Below are positions 25,199-35,661 of a DNA stretch of 64,000 nucleotides, piece after piece. The DNA lies in NCBI RefSeq assembly GCF_002929305.1, contig NZ_PJIO01000005.1:124001-188000 (forward strand), written 5' to 3'. Positions within the stretch are counted from its first letter, which is position 1. The number at the start of each line of letters is the position of its first letter. Position numbers and translations under genes: made by a program. This DNA comes from Arthrobacter sp. GMC3. Lineage in GTDB: Bacteria; Actinomycetota; Actinomycetes; Actinomycetales; Micrococcaceae. The notes beneath the pieces were generated by a model. It had not been told where the DNA came from. It saw only the letters and a program-made list of their open reading frames with translations, and did no database searches.

Positions 25199-26335
25199 CT
25201 AGTCCTCGATGGCAAGCCGGCCCACAATGAGCCGCATGATCTCGTTGCTGCCCTCAAGAATTTGATGGACACGCAGGTCACGCACAATTTTCTCCAACCC
25301 GTACTCGGAGAGGTAGCCGTATCCGCCGTGCAATTGCAGGGCCTGGTTTGCTACGTGGAAGCCGGCGTCGGTGGCCACTCGTTTGGCCATGGCGCACAGT
25401 TTCACCGTGTCCGGGGCCCCGCGTTCCAGGGCGTCGGCGGCACGCAGCAGCATGGTCCTGGCCGTTTCCAGTTCGGTGTCCATATCCGCAATTTCAAAAA
25501 GCAGGTGCTGCTGCTTGATCAGTGGGCCGCCAAAAGCCTGCCGCTCCTTCAAATAGGCGACGGACTTTTCCAAGGCCGCCCGCCCGCCACCTAGCGAACA
25601 CGCCCCGATGTTCACGCGCCCACCGTTGAGGCCCTTCATGGCGATCATGAACCCGTCCCCCTCCTCGCCCAAGCGGTTCGCCACGGGGATGCGGACATTC
25701 TCGAAAACCACCTGGCGGGTGGGCTGGGCGCGCCATCCCATCTTCTTCTCGTTGGCACCAAAGGACAGTCCGGGCGTGTCCGCGGGCACCACAATGGCGG
25801 AGATGCCGTGGCTGCCGGTGTCGGCCGTCCTGGCCATGACCACATACCAGGCGGAGGACCCTGCCCCGGAGATGAACTGTTTGGTCCCGTTGATGACGTA
25901 ATGATCGCCGTCGAGCACTGCCCGTGTGGTGAGAGCGCCGGCATCCGAGCCCACGCCCGGCTCGGTCAGGCAGTAGCTGCCCAGCTCTGTCATGGCCGTC
26001 AGCCCCGGCAGCCAGGCCGCACGTTGCTCGTCATTGCCGTGGGCGTCGATCATCCAGGCCACCATGTTGTGGATCGAGATGTAGGCGGCGATGGAGGGAT
26101 CCGCTGCGGCCAGCTCCTCAAAGATCAGCACCGCATCCGTGCGGCTCATCCCGGAGCCGCCAAATTCTTCCCGCACATAGATGCCACCCATGCCAAGCTC
26201 CCCCGCATCGGCCAGAACATCCACGGGAAAGTGTTTTTCCTCGTCCCATTCGGCGGCGTGAGGGGCAAGAGCTGTGGTGGCAAAGCTGCGCACCATCTCC
26301 ACAATCGCCTGTTGGTCATCACTGAGCTCGTACAT
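25199..26335 (-). CDS. Acyl-CoA dehydrogenase, probable isobutyryl-CoA dehydrogenase
   Basis: A 378-residue FAD enzyme that would convert isobutyryl-CoA to methacrylyl-CoA, passing electrons to ETF encoded nearby. Motifs: YCLTEPGVGSDAGAL (FAD/substrate), GTKQFISGAG, and the C-terminal ILEGSNEIMRLIVGR that carries the catalytic Glu in short/branched-chain enzymes. I chose the ATG at 26335 because AAAGGAGG is 8 bases upstream; the frame extends about 20 codons further without family similarity. It heads the valine-type group and is preceded by a cytochrome b-like gene and etfAB. Confidence 0.88.
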   Translation of the reverse strand: MYELSDDQQAIVEMVRSFATTALAPHAAEWDEEKHFPVDVLADAGELGMGGIYVREEFGGSGMSRTDAVLIFEELAAADPSIAAYISIHNMVAWMIDAHGNDEQRAAWLPGLTAMTELGSYCLTEPGVGSDAGALTTRAVLDGDHYVINGTKQFISGAGSSAWYVVMARTADTGSHGISAIVVPADTPGLSFGANEKKMGWRAQPTRQVVFENVRIPVANRLGEEGDGFMIAMKGLNGGRVNIGACSLGGGRAALEKSVAYLKERQAFGGPLIKQQHLLFEIADMDTELETARTMLLRAADALERGAPDTVKLCAMAKRVATDAGFHVANQALQLHGGYGYLSEYGLEKIVRDLRVHQILEGSNEIMRLIVGRLAIED

Positions 26336-26419
26336 GGCTGCTGCCTCCTTTGGCAACGGGAGTTGATGCTTCAACTCGTCTTTGAGTCCCTCCCGCACCT
26401 TGTGGGCCGGGCGGGATAC

Positions 26420-27373
26420 TTACTTGCTGACTTTCCCTGTCAGTGAGGCGATCGGCCGCAGGAACAGGGGTCGGGCAGCGAACCAGGCGCCGGCCATGAC
26501 GAGAAGTGACACGGCGAAGATGCCAAAGCCCCACCAGTTCACGGCGTCGCTTGAGGCGTACATGTGGTTGAGGTTGCGCAGGGCACCGGTGGCCAGCACC
26601 AGTGTTACGTGCGCGATGATGAACAGCACAAAGTACAGCATGACGGGGAAGTGCACCTTGCGGGCCAGTTCAATGGGGTAGAACTTGTTCAGCGCCCGGG
26701 CGTTCTTGGGCCAGGCCCCGGACATGCGAATGCCGGTGAGTATGGCCAGCGGGGCGGCAATGAACACCGTGGTGAAGTAGGCCAGCAGTTGCAAGGAGTT
26801 GTAGTTCACCCAGCCATTTTCCGTGGGCCAATTCAGGGACAGGTACTGCAGGCCTGCCGAGATGGCGTTGGGGAAAACATCCCAGGACGTGGGCACAATG
26901 CGCAACCACTGGCCCGTGGCGAACAGGACCACAATGAACACGATTCCGTTCAGAACCCACAAGGCATCCAGGCTCAGGTGGAACCACAAGTCCAGGCTGA
27001 TCTTGGTGGGCGCGTTCTTAGTCTTGATGAGGCCCTTGTTGTTGCGGATCCAGTGGGCGGCGGGGCGCTTGGTGGTGCGCACCTGCCAGCCCGATCGGAT
27101 GATCAGCAACAAGAAGAACATGTTCAAAAAGTGTTGCCAGCCCAGCCATGCCGGGATGCCGACAGGTGCGTTGGCAGGAAGTTCGGACTGCCCCGGGTAC
27201 GTGGTCAAAAATGACTTGCCCACCTCCAGGTGGGTGAACCAGCGGGCCGCGAGCACCAGAACCAGCAGTACCAGGACGACGACGGCCGCCCCCCAGGCAA
27301 GTTTTGCCCACAGACCCAATGACTTCCAACGGTCTTGAAGGCCGGGGGCCTGTTTCTTTGCGGGGGTAGACAT
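26420..27373 (-). CDS. Cytochrome b/b6-like (b561-type) membrane protein
   Basis: A 317-residue integral membrane protein with about six hydrophobic helices. Histidines in [27 protein letters not shown] and IIAHVTLV sit within or at the ends of helices and could ligate two b-type haems, as in prokaryotic cytochrome b561. A role in moving electrons to or from the quinone pool is suggested. No partner redox subunit (such as a molybdopterin enzyme) is adjacent; the neighbours are an acyl-CoA dehydrogenase and ETF, which raises but does not prove a link to ETF electrons. Confidence 0.7.
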   Translation of the reverse strand: MSTPAKKQAPGLQDRWKSLGLWAKLAWGAAVVVLVLLVLVLAARWFTHLEVGKSFLTTYPGQSELPANAPVGIPAWLGWQHFLNMFFLLLIIRSGWQVRTTKRPAAHWIRNNKGLIKTKNAPTKISLDLWFHLSLDALWVLNGIVFIVVLFATGQWLRIVPTSWDVFPNAISAGLQYLSLNWPTENGWVNYNSLQLLAYFTTVFIAAPLAILTGIRMSGAWPKNARALNKFYPIELARKVHFPVMLYFVLFIIAHVTLVLATGALRNLNHMYASSDAVNWWGFGIFAVSLLVMAGAWFAARPLFLRPIASLTGKVSK

Positions 27374-27503
27374 GGTCTTTTCGGTCCTCTTTCACGAACT
27401 GTGTACTGGGCAGGTGCCGTCGCTGCGGCTTACTCTCGTCTCTATTTCTAACATCCCCGCCACTGGATCAAGCCATCGCTCACACCGGGGCGTCACGGCG
27501 ATA

Positions 27504-28472
27504 TCAGCGGGCGCGTGCGCCCAGCGCCTCAATCAGCTGCGGCACCACCGTGAATACGTCCCCCACAATGCCGAAGTCGGCGACGTCGAAGATGGGTGAA
27601 TCGCCGTCCTTATTGATGGCCACAATGGTTTTTGCCGTTTGCATCCCGGCCCGGTGCTGGATGGCACCGGAAATGCCTAAGGCAATGTAGAGCTGCGGGG
27701 AAACGCTCACGCCGGTCTGTCCAACCTGCGCGGTTTGGGGCACAAATCCGGCATCAACCGCTGCCCTGGAGGCACCCACGGCCGCTCCGAGAGCATCCGC
27801 AAGCTGTTCGACAAGGACAAAGTTCTCCTTGGATCCGAGCCCGCGTCCACCCGAAACCACTGTCTTGGCGGCCCGCAATTCAGGCCTGCTGCTGGTGACG
27901 GGGGCATCGTTGACCGCATCGATTCTGGCGCCCGCACCGGAGCCCGAGAGCTCAACGGTGGTGACGTCGGGTGTGGCGGCCGGGGCGTTGCCTTCGATGG
28001 CGCCCTGGCGGATGGTGATGACGGCCAGCCCACCCTCAACGGTCGATTCAACCGCATAGGAGCCACCAAAGACGGAGTGCTCGGCCACGATCTGGCCACC
28101 GTCGGTGCGCAACGACACGGCGTCGGCCAGCAGGGCCCCGCCAACACGTACGGCCAGTCGTGCCGCAATCTCGCGGCCGTCCACCGAGTTGGCGGCCAGC
28201 ACGGCCTGCGGGGCCAGCGCGGCAACGGCGCCGGCTAGGGCCTCAACCGACGGCGTGCCAAGAACGGTGGCGGCCTCGGCACCCACCGCCTGGTAGATTC
28301 CGGTGGCACCGAGCGCCCCGAGCTGGCTGATCGCGTCCTCGCTTAGGGGCGTTGGCGTGGCCACCACGGCCACAGGTGTTCCCAACGAAGCGGCGGCCGC
28401 CAAGAGTCCGCGGGCGGAGGCAGAAACCTCGCCTTGGTGCGTCAATTCCACAAGCGTCAAAATAGTAGACAT
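27504..28472 (-). CDS. etfA: Electron transfer flavoprotein alpha subunit
   Basis: A 322-residue ETF-alpha. The N-terminal domain forms the alpha/beta subunit interface; the C-terminal FAD domain shows [19 protein letters not shown] and [17 protein letters not shown], the ETF-alpha signature region. It accepts electrons from acyl-CoA dehydrogenases, several of which lie in this window. It follows etfB by 14 bases with AAAGGG before its ATG, so the two subunits are made from one transcript. Confidence 0.95.
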   Translation of the reverse strand: MSTILTLVELTHQGEVSASARGLLAAAASLGTPVAVVATPTPLSEDAISQLGALGATGIYQAVGAEAATVLGTPSVEALAGAVAALAPQAVLAANSVDGREIAARLAVRVGGALLADAVSLRTDGGQIVAEHSVFGGSYAVESTVEGGLAVITIRQGAIEGNAPAATPDVTTVELSGSGAGARIDAVNDAPVTSSRPELRAAKTVVSGGRGLGSKENFVLVEQLADALGAAVGASRAAVDAGFVPQTAQVGQTGVSVSPQLYIALGISGAIQHRAGMQTAKTIVAINKDGDSPIFDVADFGIVGDVFTVVPQLIEALGARAR

Positions 28473-28486
28473 CTGAGTGCCCTTTC

Positions 28487-29254
28487 CTAGACCAAGCGAT
28501 TTTCGATGAGGTAGTCGGCCAGCAGGGTTCCCGCCGTGCCGTCGTCGAGAATTTTCTTTCCCGCCACGCGGGCCGGGCGCGGGCTGTGGGCCACGAGGAC
28601 TGCACGGGCCGCTGGATCCTGGACACCAAGGTCTGCCACGGAGACGGTATTCACGGGCTTGCGCTTGGCTGTAAGGATGCCCTTGAAGTTCGGAAAGCGT
28701 GCCTCGGCGGTGCGCTCGGTGACCGTGACAACGGCCGGAAGCACCGCACTGACGGTGAGTGTTCCGGCTTCGCCTTGGCGCTCGCCGGATACTTTCCCGC
28801 CGCTCAGCTCAATCACCGAAAGCGCGCCTACCAGGGGCAGGCCCAGGTGCTCGGCAACCATGGCCGGAACCACGCCGCCGCGCCCGTCGGTTGACTCGTT
28901 ACCTGCCACAATGACGTCGGCTCCGATACCCTTCAGCGCGGCAGCCAGAACGGCGGCTGTGCGGACGGCGTCGGCCCCTGCAAGGGAATCATCGAGGACG
29001 TGAACGCCCGAATCGGCACCCATGGACAGGGCCTTGCGAATGGCTTTGGAGGCCTCGTCGGGCCCCATGGCCAGGACCACAATCTCCGTGGACTTGTCCT
29101 TGTCCTTGACCTGGAGGGCCACCTCGAGGGCCCGCTCGTTGATCTCATCGACGATGTTGTCCCCGGCGTCGCGGTTCAACCAGCCCGTCTCCGGGTCCAG
29201 TGTTCGCTCGTCAGCGGTGTCGGGTACTTGCTTGATAAGCACTGCAATCTTCAT
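28487..29254 (-). CDS. etfB: Electron transfer flavoprotein beta subunit
   Basis: A 255-residue ETF-beta, with the N-terminus MKIAVLIKQVPDTADERTLD and the segment VIVAGNESTDGRGGVVPAMVAEHLGLP (nucleotide-binding region) typical of the family. GAGGGG lies 6 bases before the ATG. It heads the etfBA transcript and faces a divergent MarR gene across a 143-base region with an inverted-repeat operator, so ETF expression may be controlled by that regulator. Confidence 0.95.
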   Translation of the reverse strand: MKIAVLIKQVPDTADERTLDPETGWLNRDAGDNIVDEINERALEVALQVKDKDKSTEIVVLAMGPDEASKAIRKALSMGADSGVHVLDDSLAGADAVRTAAVLAAALKGIGADVIVAGNESTDGRGGVVPAMVAEHLGLPLVGALSVIELSGGKVSGERQGEAGTLTVSAVLPAVVTVTERTAEARFPNFKGILTAKRKPVNTVSVADLGVQDPAARAVLVAHSPRPARVAGKKILDDGTAGTLLADYLIENRLV

Positions 29255-29314
29255 TGATAGCCCCTCTAAGTTGAAACTTTAGTCAAAACAGTGACAGTCA
29301 TCTCTTGGCCCAAG

Positions 29315-29342
29315 ATTACTAGGCACTACTAGTAATTACTAG
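29315..29342. promoter_or_regulatory. Probable MarR operator between etfB and marR
   Basis: A perfect inverted repeat ATTACTAG (29315-29322) and CTAGTAAT (29329-29336) with 6-base spacer, plus a third half-site ATTACTAG at 29335-29342. It lies in the divergent promoter between etfB and the MarR gene, a standard arrangement for autoregulated MarR proteins. Confidence 0.62.
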
Positions 29343-29397
29343 GTATTCCAAGTAAATTATTGAGAGCAAGCTTTACACCCCCGCGAAAGGACATCCC

Positions 29398-29934
29398 TTG
29401 GCCCCCGCATCCCCGCTGCCCATGGATCCCATCGCGGAGGCCAAGCGCCAGTGGATTGCCCACGGCTGGGCCGACGCCGCCGACGGCATGGCAGCCTTCT
29501 CCTCCGTCATGCGGGCCCAACACATCATGTACACCAGGGTGGATTCGGTGCTCAAGCCGCTGGGATTGTCCTACGCAAGGCTGGAACTGCTGCGCCTGCT
29601 GTCGTTCACGCGCGACGGCGCCCTGCCGATGGCCAGCGCCAGCGCACGGCTCCAGGTGCACCCCACGTCCGTGACCAATGTGGTGGACAGGCTGGAGAAG
29701 GATGGCCTGGTGCGCCGCGCCGCCCACCCTACGGACGGCCGCGCCACCTTGGTGGTGATCACCGACGCTGGACTTGCTCTTGCGGAAGAAGCCACCGCAG
29801 CGCTCAACGAAGACGTTTTCAGCGAGCCCGGCATTCCCGCCGACGACTTGCAGCGCATGACAGGCATTCTTGCCCGCTTCCGCCGCGCCTCGGGGGACTT
29901 CACCGACCCAGCTCCGCACCCCGACCCGCTGTAA
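29398..29934 (+). CDS. MarR-family transcriptional regulator
   Basis: A 178-residue winged-helix regulator. The recognition helix region is MASASARLQVHPTSVTNVVDRLEKDGLV and the wing RAAHPTDGRATLVVITDAG. The start is taken as TTG at 29398 because AAAGGA stands 6 bases before it; an ATG 8 codons later is possible. It is divergent from etfBA and convergent with the metallo-hydrolase gene. MarR proteins beside acyl-CoA or aromatic-acid genes often sense a CoA thioester or aromatic acid; here the ligand is unknown. Confidence 0.88.
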   Translation: MAPASPLPMDPIAEAKRQWIAHGWADAADGMAAFSSVMRAQHIMYTRVDSVLKPLGLSYARLELLRLLSFTRDGALPMASASARLQVHPTSVTNVVDRLEKDGLVRRAAHPTDGRATLVVITDAGLALAEEATAALNEDVFSEPGIPADDLQRMTGILARFRRASGDFTDPAPHPDPL

Positions 29935-29957
29935 CCCACTCGCAGCAATGCCACCGC

Positions 29958-30995
29958 TCAGGTTCCGACCGGGGTGCCGCGTGAGACCTGGATGCCGATG
30001 TCCCTCCCCCGGGCACTGAGGTACACCAGATGGCTTGCGGTCTCAGCCAGTGCCAGGCGCAGCGTGAACCCGCGCAGCGACGCAAAGCCGCGCGACCAGG
30101 TCAGCTCCTTCGAGACGTCCCAGACAGTTCTGGCAGCCCCTGCCTCCAGCACAGCAATGACTTCCCGGGAGCGCTCAAGGGTGTGGTTCTCAAGCTCAAG
30201 GGCCCGCTCCACGAGTCCCCGGAAACGGTATTCGTGCGCCGGGAGCACCTCCATGTCCGCCCCGACACCCATGATGGTCAAGGAGTTGAAGTAGTCACCC
30301 AGCGGGTCCGCATGGTTTTGTGCCTCGAGGGAGACGTGGGGCGTAATCCGCGGCAGCACGTGGTCGCCCGTCAGCATGAGCTGATTAGCCTCATCGACCA
30401 GGCAAATGTGTCCCGGCGTGTGGCCAGGGGTGGCCAGCACACGCACCGTCAGCCCGGCGATCGGCAGGAGATCGCCGTCGGCCAAGCGGCGCTGCGGGGC
30501 GGCAACGTTTGTCATTTGCGCCCAGGTGTCCGCCTGGAAGCTGACTTCATCCAGGAACTCCGCCGGCACGCCCCAGGCCTCAAATTGCGCCCTGTCCTCC
30601 GCCACAAACTGGTCAGGGTCGGCGCGCCAGTTGCTGGGCATTGGCTCGTTTTCGCCCAGTGCCACCCACGCCCCGGACGCCGCCCGCAGGCGCGCGGCCA
30701 TCCCCAAGTGATCGGGGTGGAAGTGGGTCACGACGATTCCGGTAATGTCCGACGGCGTGAGCGAGGCCTGTGCCAGGCCCGCCTTCAGCGCATCCCAGCC
30801 CTCATCGGAGTCCCAGCCCGGATCTACTAGCGCCGCCTCGCCGTCGCCCACCAACAAATACGCCAGGGTATAGCGCATGGGGTTGTTGATGAAGGGGACG
30901 GGAATGGACCAGACACCGGGGCGGACCTCCTCCACCGCCGGCATGACCTTCGCCTTCCAGGCCTGAAACTGTTCATCTGCTGTAACCGTGATCAT
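29958..30995 (-). CDS. MBL-fold metallo-hydrolase
   Basis: A 345-residue metallo-beta-lactamase-fold protein. The zinc motif is THFHPDHLG (HxHxDH) near residue 95, with further ligands in ATPGHTPGH and LTGDH, and a C-terminal helical extension with HEYRFRG (glyoxalase-like). It may hydrolyse a thioester or a lactone. It is the last gene of the minus-strand beta-oxidation group, 30 bases after the ligase gene, so a CoA-thioester hydrolase role is plausible but unproven. Confidence 0.85.
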   Translation of the reverse strand: MITVTADEQFQAWKAKVMPAVEEVRPGVWSIPVPFINNPMRYTLAYLLVGDGEAALVDPGWDSDEGWDALKAGLAQASLTPSDITGIVVTHFHPDHLGMAARLRAASGAWVALGENEPMPSNWRADPDQFVAEDRAQFEAWGVPAEFLDEVSFQADTWAQMTNVAAPQRRLADGDLLPIAGLTVRVLATPGHTPGHICLVDEANQLMLTGDHVLPRITPHVSLEAQNHADPLGDYFNSLTIMGVGADMEVLPAHEYRFRGLVERALELENHTLERSREVIAVLEAGAARTVWDVSKELTWSRGFASLRGFTLRLALAETASHLVYLSARGRDIGIQVSRGTPVGT

Positions 30996-31025
30996 GGTGT
31001 CCTAACGAAAGCTGGTGATGGGTGG

Positions 31026-32558
<1,533 letters not shown>

Positions 32559-32621
32559 GGTGGCTCCTTTGGCTAAAAAATCGTCATTGACTTTCACACT
32601 TCGAAACTAGCTTGCGGGTGT

Positions 32622-33491
32622 TCATTTGCCGTGGAATGTGGCCTGCCGGCGCTCTCCCAGTGCCGTGACGGCCTCGATCAGGTCCTCGCTGTGCAGGAAC
32701 GCCGCATTCCAGAGGGCCACGTGCCGCAGCCCGCGGGCAACGTCTTCTTCCCGGTCCTCGTTCAGCACCGCCTTGGTGCCGGCGACGGCCAGCGGCGAAT
32801 TCGCTGCCATCTGTGCCGCCATCTCATGCGCGGCCGCCATCAACTCCTCCTGGCTCGCGTAGACATCGTTGACGAGGCCGATTCTCTGCGCCCGCTCAGC
32901 GGTGATGTCCTTGCCGGTCAGTGCCAGCTCGCGCAGGTGACCCTCGCCAATGATGCCGCGCAGGCGTTGCAAACTGCCGACGTCGGCAACAATTGCCAGC
33001 CTTGCCTCCCTGACACTGAACTTGGCGTCGGAGGAGGCCAGGCGCACGTCGGCGGCGCTGATGAGGTCCACGCCGCCGCCAATGCACCAACCGGAAACGG
33101 CCGCAATGACGGGTTTGCGGCAGCGGGCCACGGATGTGACGCCATCTTGGAGTCCCCGGATCAGTCCCAGCAACTCGGTGCGGGCGGCTGCCTGGGCGGT
33201 GCTCCCGGGGCCCAGCTTTGCCAGCCATTCCCCGAGCACCTCCTGCACATCCAAGCCAACGCTGAACTGCGCCCCCTCACCGGCAAGCACCACTGCCCGG
33301 ACATCCGTATCGGCGTCGAGGGCAGCAAAGACGTGCGGAAGCTCGGCCCAGAAGTGAAGGCCCATCATGTTGCCGCGTCCCGGGCCCGTCAGCCGCACAA
33401 CGGCGACTCCCGGGCTAGGTGCCGGCTCAACGGTGAACGCCTTCCACGGGTTTCCAGGCGAAAGCGGGGGCGCAGCCAGCGAACCGGCCAT
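32622..33491 (-). CDS. Crotonase-family protein, dienoyl-CoA isomerase (ECH1)-like
   Basis: A 289-residue crotonase. Instead of the two hydratase Glu residues it has REARLAIVADVGSLQRL, in which Glu and Asp match the acidic pair of delta-3,5-delta-2,4-dienoyl-CoA isomerase, and FSVGLDVQEVL resembles that family's oxyanion loop. Such isomerases help degrade unsaturated acyl chains. The ATG shares one base with the fadB-like stop, so translation is coupled. Similarity to general crotonases means isomerase specificity is likely rather than certain. Confidence 0.82.
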   Translation of the reverse strand: MAGSLAAPPLSPGNPWKAFTVEPAPSPGVAVVRLTGPGRGNMMGLHFWAELPHVFAALDADTDVRAVVLAGEGAQFSVGLDVQEVLGEWLAKLGPGSTAQAAARTELLGLIRGLQDGVTSVARCRKPVIAAVSGWCIGGGVDLISAADVRLASSDAKFSVREARLAIVADVGSLQRLRGIIGEGHLRELALTGKDITAERAQRIGLVNDVYASQEELMAAAHEMAAQMAANSPLAVAGTKAVLNEDREEDVARGLRHVALWNAAFLHSEDLIEAVTALGERRQATFHGK

Positions 33492-35659
33492 CAGTACTTC
33501 TCGCCCTTTTCGGCCTTGGCCACCAAGGAGGCCGGGGGGGTAAAGTGCTCGCCGTACTTGGCCGCCAGCTGACGGGACCTGGCCACGAAACCGGCCAGGC
33601 CGCCGTCGTACCCGTTCATGTACTGGATGACGCCGCCGGTCCAGGCGGGGAAGCCGATGCCCAGGATGGAGCCGATGTTGGCGTCCTGGACACTGCGCAG
33701 CACGCCTTCATCCAGGCATTTCACGGTTTCCAGGGACTCGGCGAACAGCATGCGCTCCTTCATGTCCTCAAAGGGGATGACGGTGGTGCCGCCGTACGTT
33801 TCCTTCAAGCCTTCCCAGAGTCCGGTGCGGTGGCCGTCGGCGTAGTTGTAGAAGCCGGCGCCACCGAGTTTGCCCTTCCGGTCAAAGCTGTCCAGCATGG
33901 TGTCTATGACGTCGTAGCCGGCGTGGTGGCGGTACTTTTGCACGCCGCCGTCGGCTTCCAGGCCCGCCTTGGTTTCCTTCTGGATCTTGGACATGAGGGT
34001 CAGGTTCAGTTCGTCGGAGAGTTGTAGCGGCGGTGCCGGGTAGCCTGCCTGCGCGCCGGCCTGTTCAATGCTCGGGGCGGCGATTCCCTCCCCGAGCATG
34101 GCCCAGGCCTCGTTCATGAACGTGCCAATTACGCGGGAGGTGAAGAAGCCGCGGCTGTCGTTGACCACGATGGGGGTCTTGCGGATTTGCTGGGCGATGT
34201 CGAAGGCGCGGGCCAGGGTTTCATCGGAGGTGTTCTCACCCGCAATGATTTCCAGCAACGGCATCTTATCCACCGGCGAGAAGAAGTGCAGGCCGATGAA
34301 GTTCTCCTGGTTCTTCACGCCCTCGGCAAGCGTGGTGATGGGCAGTGTGGAGGTGTTGGAGCCCAGCACGGCACCGGCAGCCACCACGTCCTCGATCTCG
34401 GCGAAGGCCTTTTGCTTGACCTCCACGTTTTCAAAGACCGCCTCAATGACGAGATCACACCCAGCCAAATCGGCAGCGGAGGCTGTGGGGGTGATCTTGG
34501 CCAGCAGGGCGTCGGCGGCCTCCTGGGTTGACTTGCCCCGGGCCACCGCCTTCTCGGTTAGCGCTTTCGAGTAGCTCTTGCCGCGTTCGGCCGCCTCAAG
34601 TGAGACGTCCTTGAGCATGACCTCCATGCCACCTCGGGCGCAAACATAGGCGATGCCGGCGCCCATCATGCCGGCCCCGAGAACGGCGACCTTCTTGGCC
34701 GTGAACTTCTCGAAACCTGCGGGACGGCTGCCACCGGAATTGATGTGGGCCATGTCGAAGAAGAACGCCTGGGTCATGTTGGAGGAGACCTGCCCTGTCA
34801 CCACCTCAACAAAGTAGCGTGACTCAATCTCCAGAGCCGTATCTATGTCCACCTGGGTGCTTTCAACGGCGGCGGCCAGGATGGCGCGGGGCGCCGGGTA
34901 GTTGGCGCCCTTGAGCTGCTTGCGCAGATTGGCCGGGAACGCGGGCAAATTGGCGGCGAAGCCCGGGCTGGTGGGAGTTCCGCCGGGGATCCTGTACTTG
35001 GGTACATCGTAGGGCTGGACGGCGTCGGGGTTGGCCATAATCCACGCCTTGGCGGCAGGAATAAGCTCCTCCACCGTGTCCACGACCTCATCGACCAGGC
35101 CGATTTCCTTGGCCTCGCGCGGCTTGTACCGCTGGCCTTGCAGCAGGACCTTCATGACGGCGTCGGCCACCCCCATCAGCCGTACGGTGCGGACAATGCC
35201 GCCACCACCTGGCAGCAGGCCCAGGGTTACCTCCGGCAGGCCGATCACCGAACCGCGGGTGTCCGCGGCAATCCTGTGATGGGTGGCCAGGGCAATTTCC
35301 AGCCCGCCGCCCAGTGCGGCGCCGTTGATGGCCGCGACCACCGGGCGTCCGAAGGTTTCCAGCGTGCGCAGCGGCCCCTTGATCAGCGACCCCAGATCGA
35401 ACACTCTTTGCGCGTCCTCCGCGGTGGCAGTGACAAGGTCCTTCAGGTCCCCGCCGGCAAAGAACGTCTTTTTGGCCGAGGTCAGGATGACGCCGGTGAT
35501 GCTGTCCTTCTCCGCCACCAGGCGCTCCACAGCCTTCTTCATGGACGGCCCATAGGCGGCGTTCATGGTGTTGGCCGACTGCTCGGGGTCATCAATGGTC
35601 AAGATGACAATGCCGTCGGCGTCCTGCTGCCAGCCGATGATGTTCCGTGTCTCGCTCAT
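33491..35659 (-). CDS. Fused enoyl-CoA hydratase/3-hydroxyacyl-CoA dehydrogenase (FadB/FadJ type)
   Basis: A 722-residue multifunctional beta-oxidation protein. Residues 1 to about 200 are a crotonase with FFAGGDLKDL, ALGGGLEIAL and GLPEVTLGLLPGGGG (both catalytic Glu present); from about 315 comes the NAD fold VAVLGAGMMGAGIAYVCA and then the two helical dehydrogenase domains. It performs hydration and dehydrogenation in sequence. The ATG at 35659 begins 2 bases after the thiolase stop, so the thiolase and this protein form the usual FadA/FadB-like complex pair. A TTG two codons upstream is an alternative start. Confidence 0.93.
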   Translation of the reverse strand: MSETRNIIGWQQDADGIVILTIDDPEQSANTMNAAYGPSMKKAVERLVAEKDSITGVILTSAKKTFFAGGDLKDLVTATAEDAQRVFDLGSLIKGPLRTLETFGRPVVAAINGAALGGGLEIALATHHRIAADTRGSVIGLPEVTLGLLPGGGGIVRTVRLMGVADAVMKVLLQGQRYKPREAKEIGLVDEVVDTVEELIPAAKAWIMANPDAVQPYDVPKYRIPGGTPTSPGFAANLPAFPANLRKQLKGANYPAPRAILAAAVESTQVDIDTALEIESRYFVEVVTGQVSSNMTQAFFFDMAHINSGGSRPAGFEKFTAKKVAVLGAGMMGAGIAYVCARGGMEVMLKDVSLEAAERGKSYSKALTEKAVARGKSTQEAADALLAKITPTASAADLAGCDLVIEAVFENVEVKQKAFAEIEDVVAAGAVLGSNTSTLPITTLAEGVKNQENFIGLHFFSPVDKMPLLEIIAGENTSDETLARAFDIAQQIRKTPIVVNDSRGFFTSRVIGTFMNEAWAMLGEGIAAPSIEQAGAQAGYPAPPLQLSDELNLTLMSKIQKETKAGLEADGGVQKYRHHAGYDVIDTMLDSFDRKGKLGGAGFYNYADGHRTGLWEGLKETYGGTTVIPFEDMKERMLFAESLETVKCLDEGVLRSVQDANIGSILGIGFPAWTGGVIQYMNGYDGGLAGFVARSRQLAAKYGEHFTPPASLVAKAEKGEKY

Positions 35660-35661
35660 AT

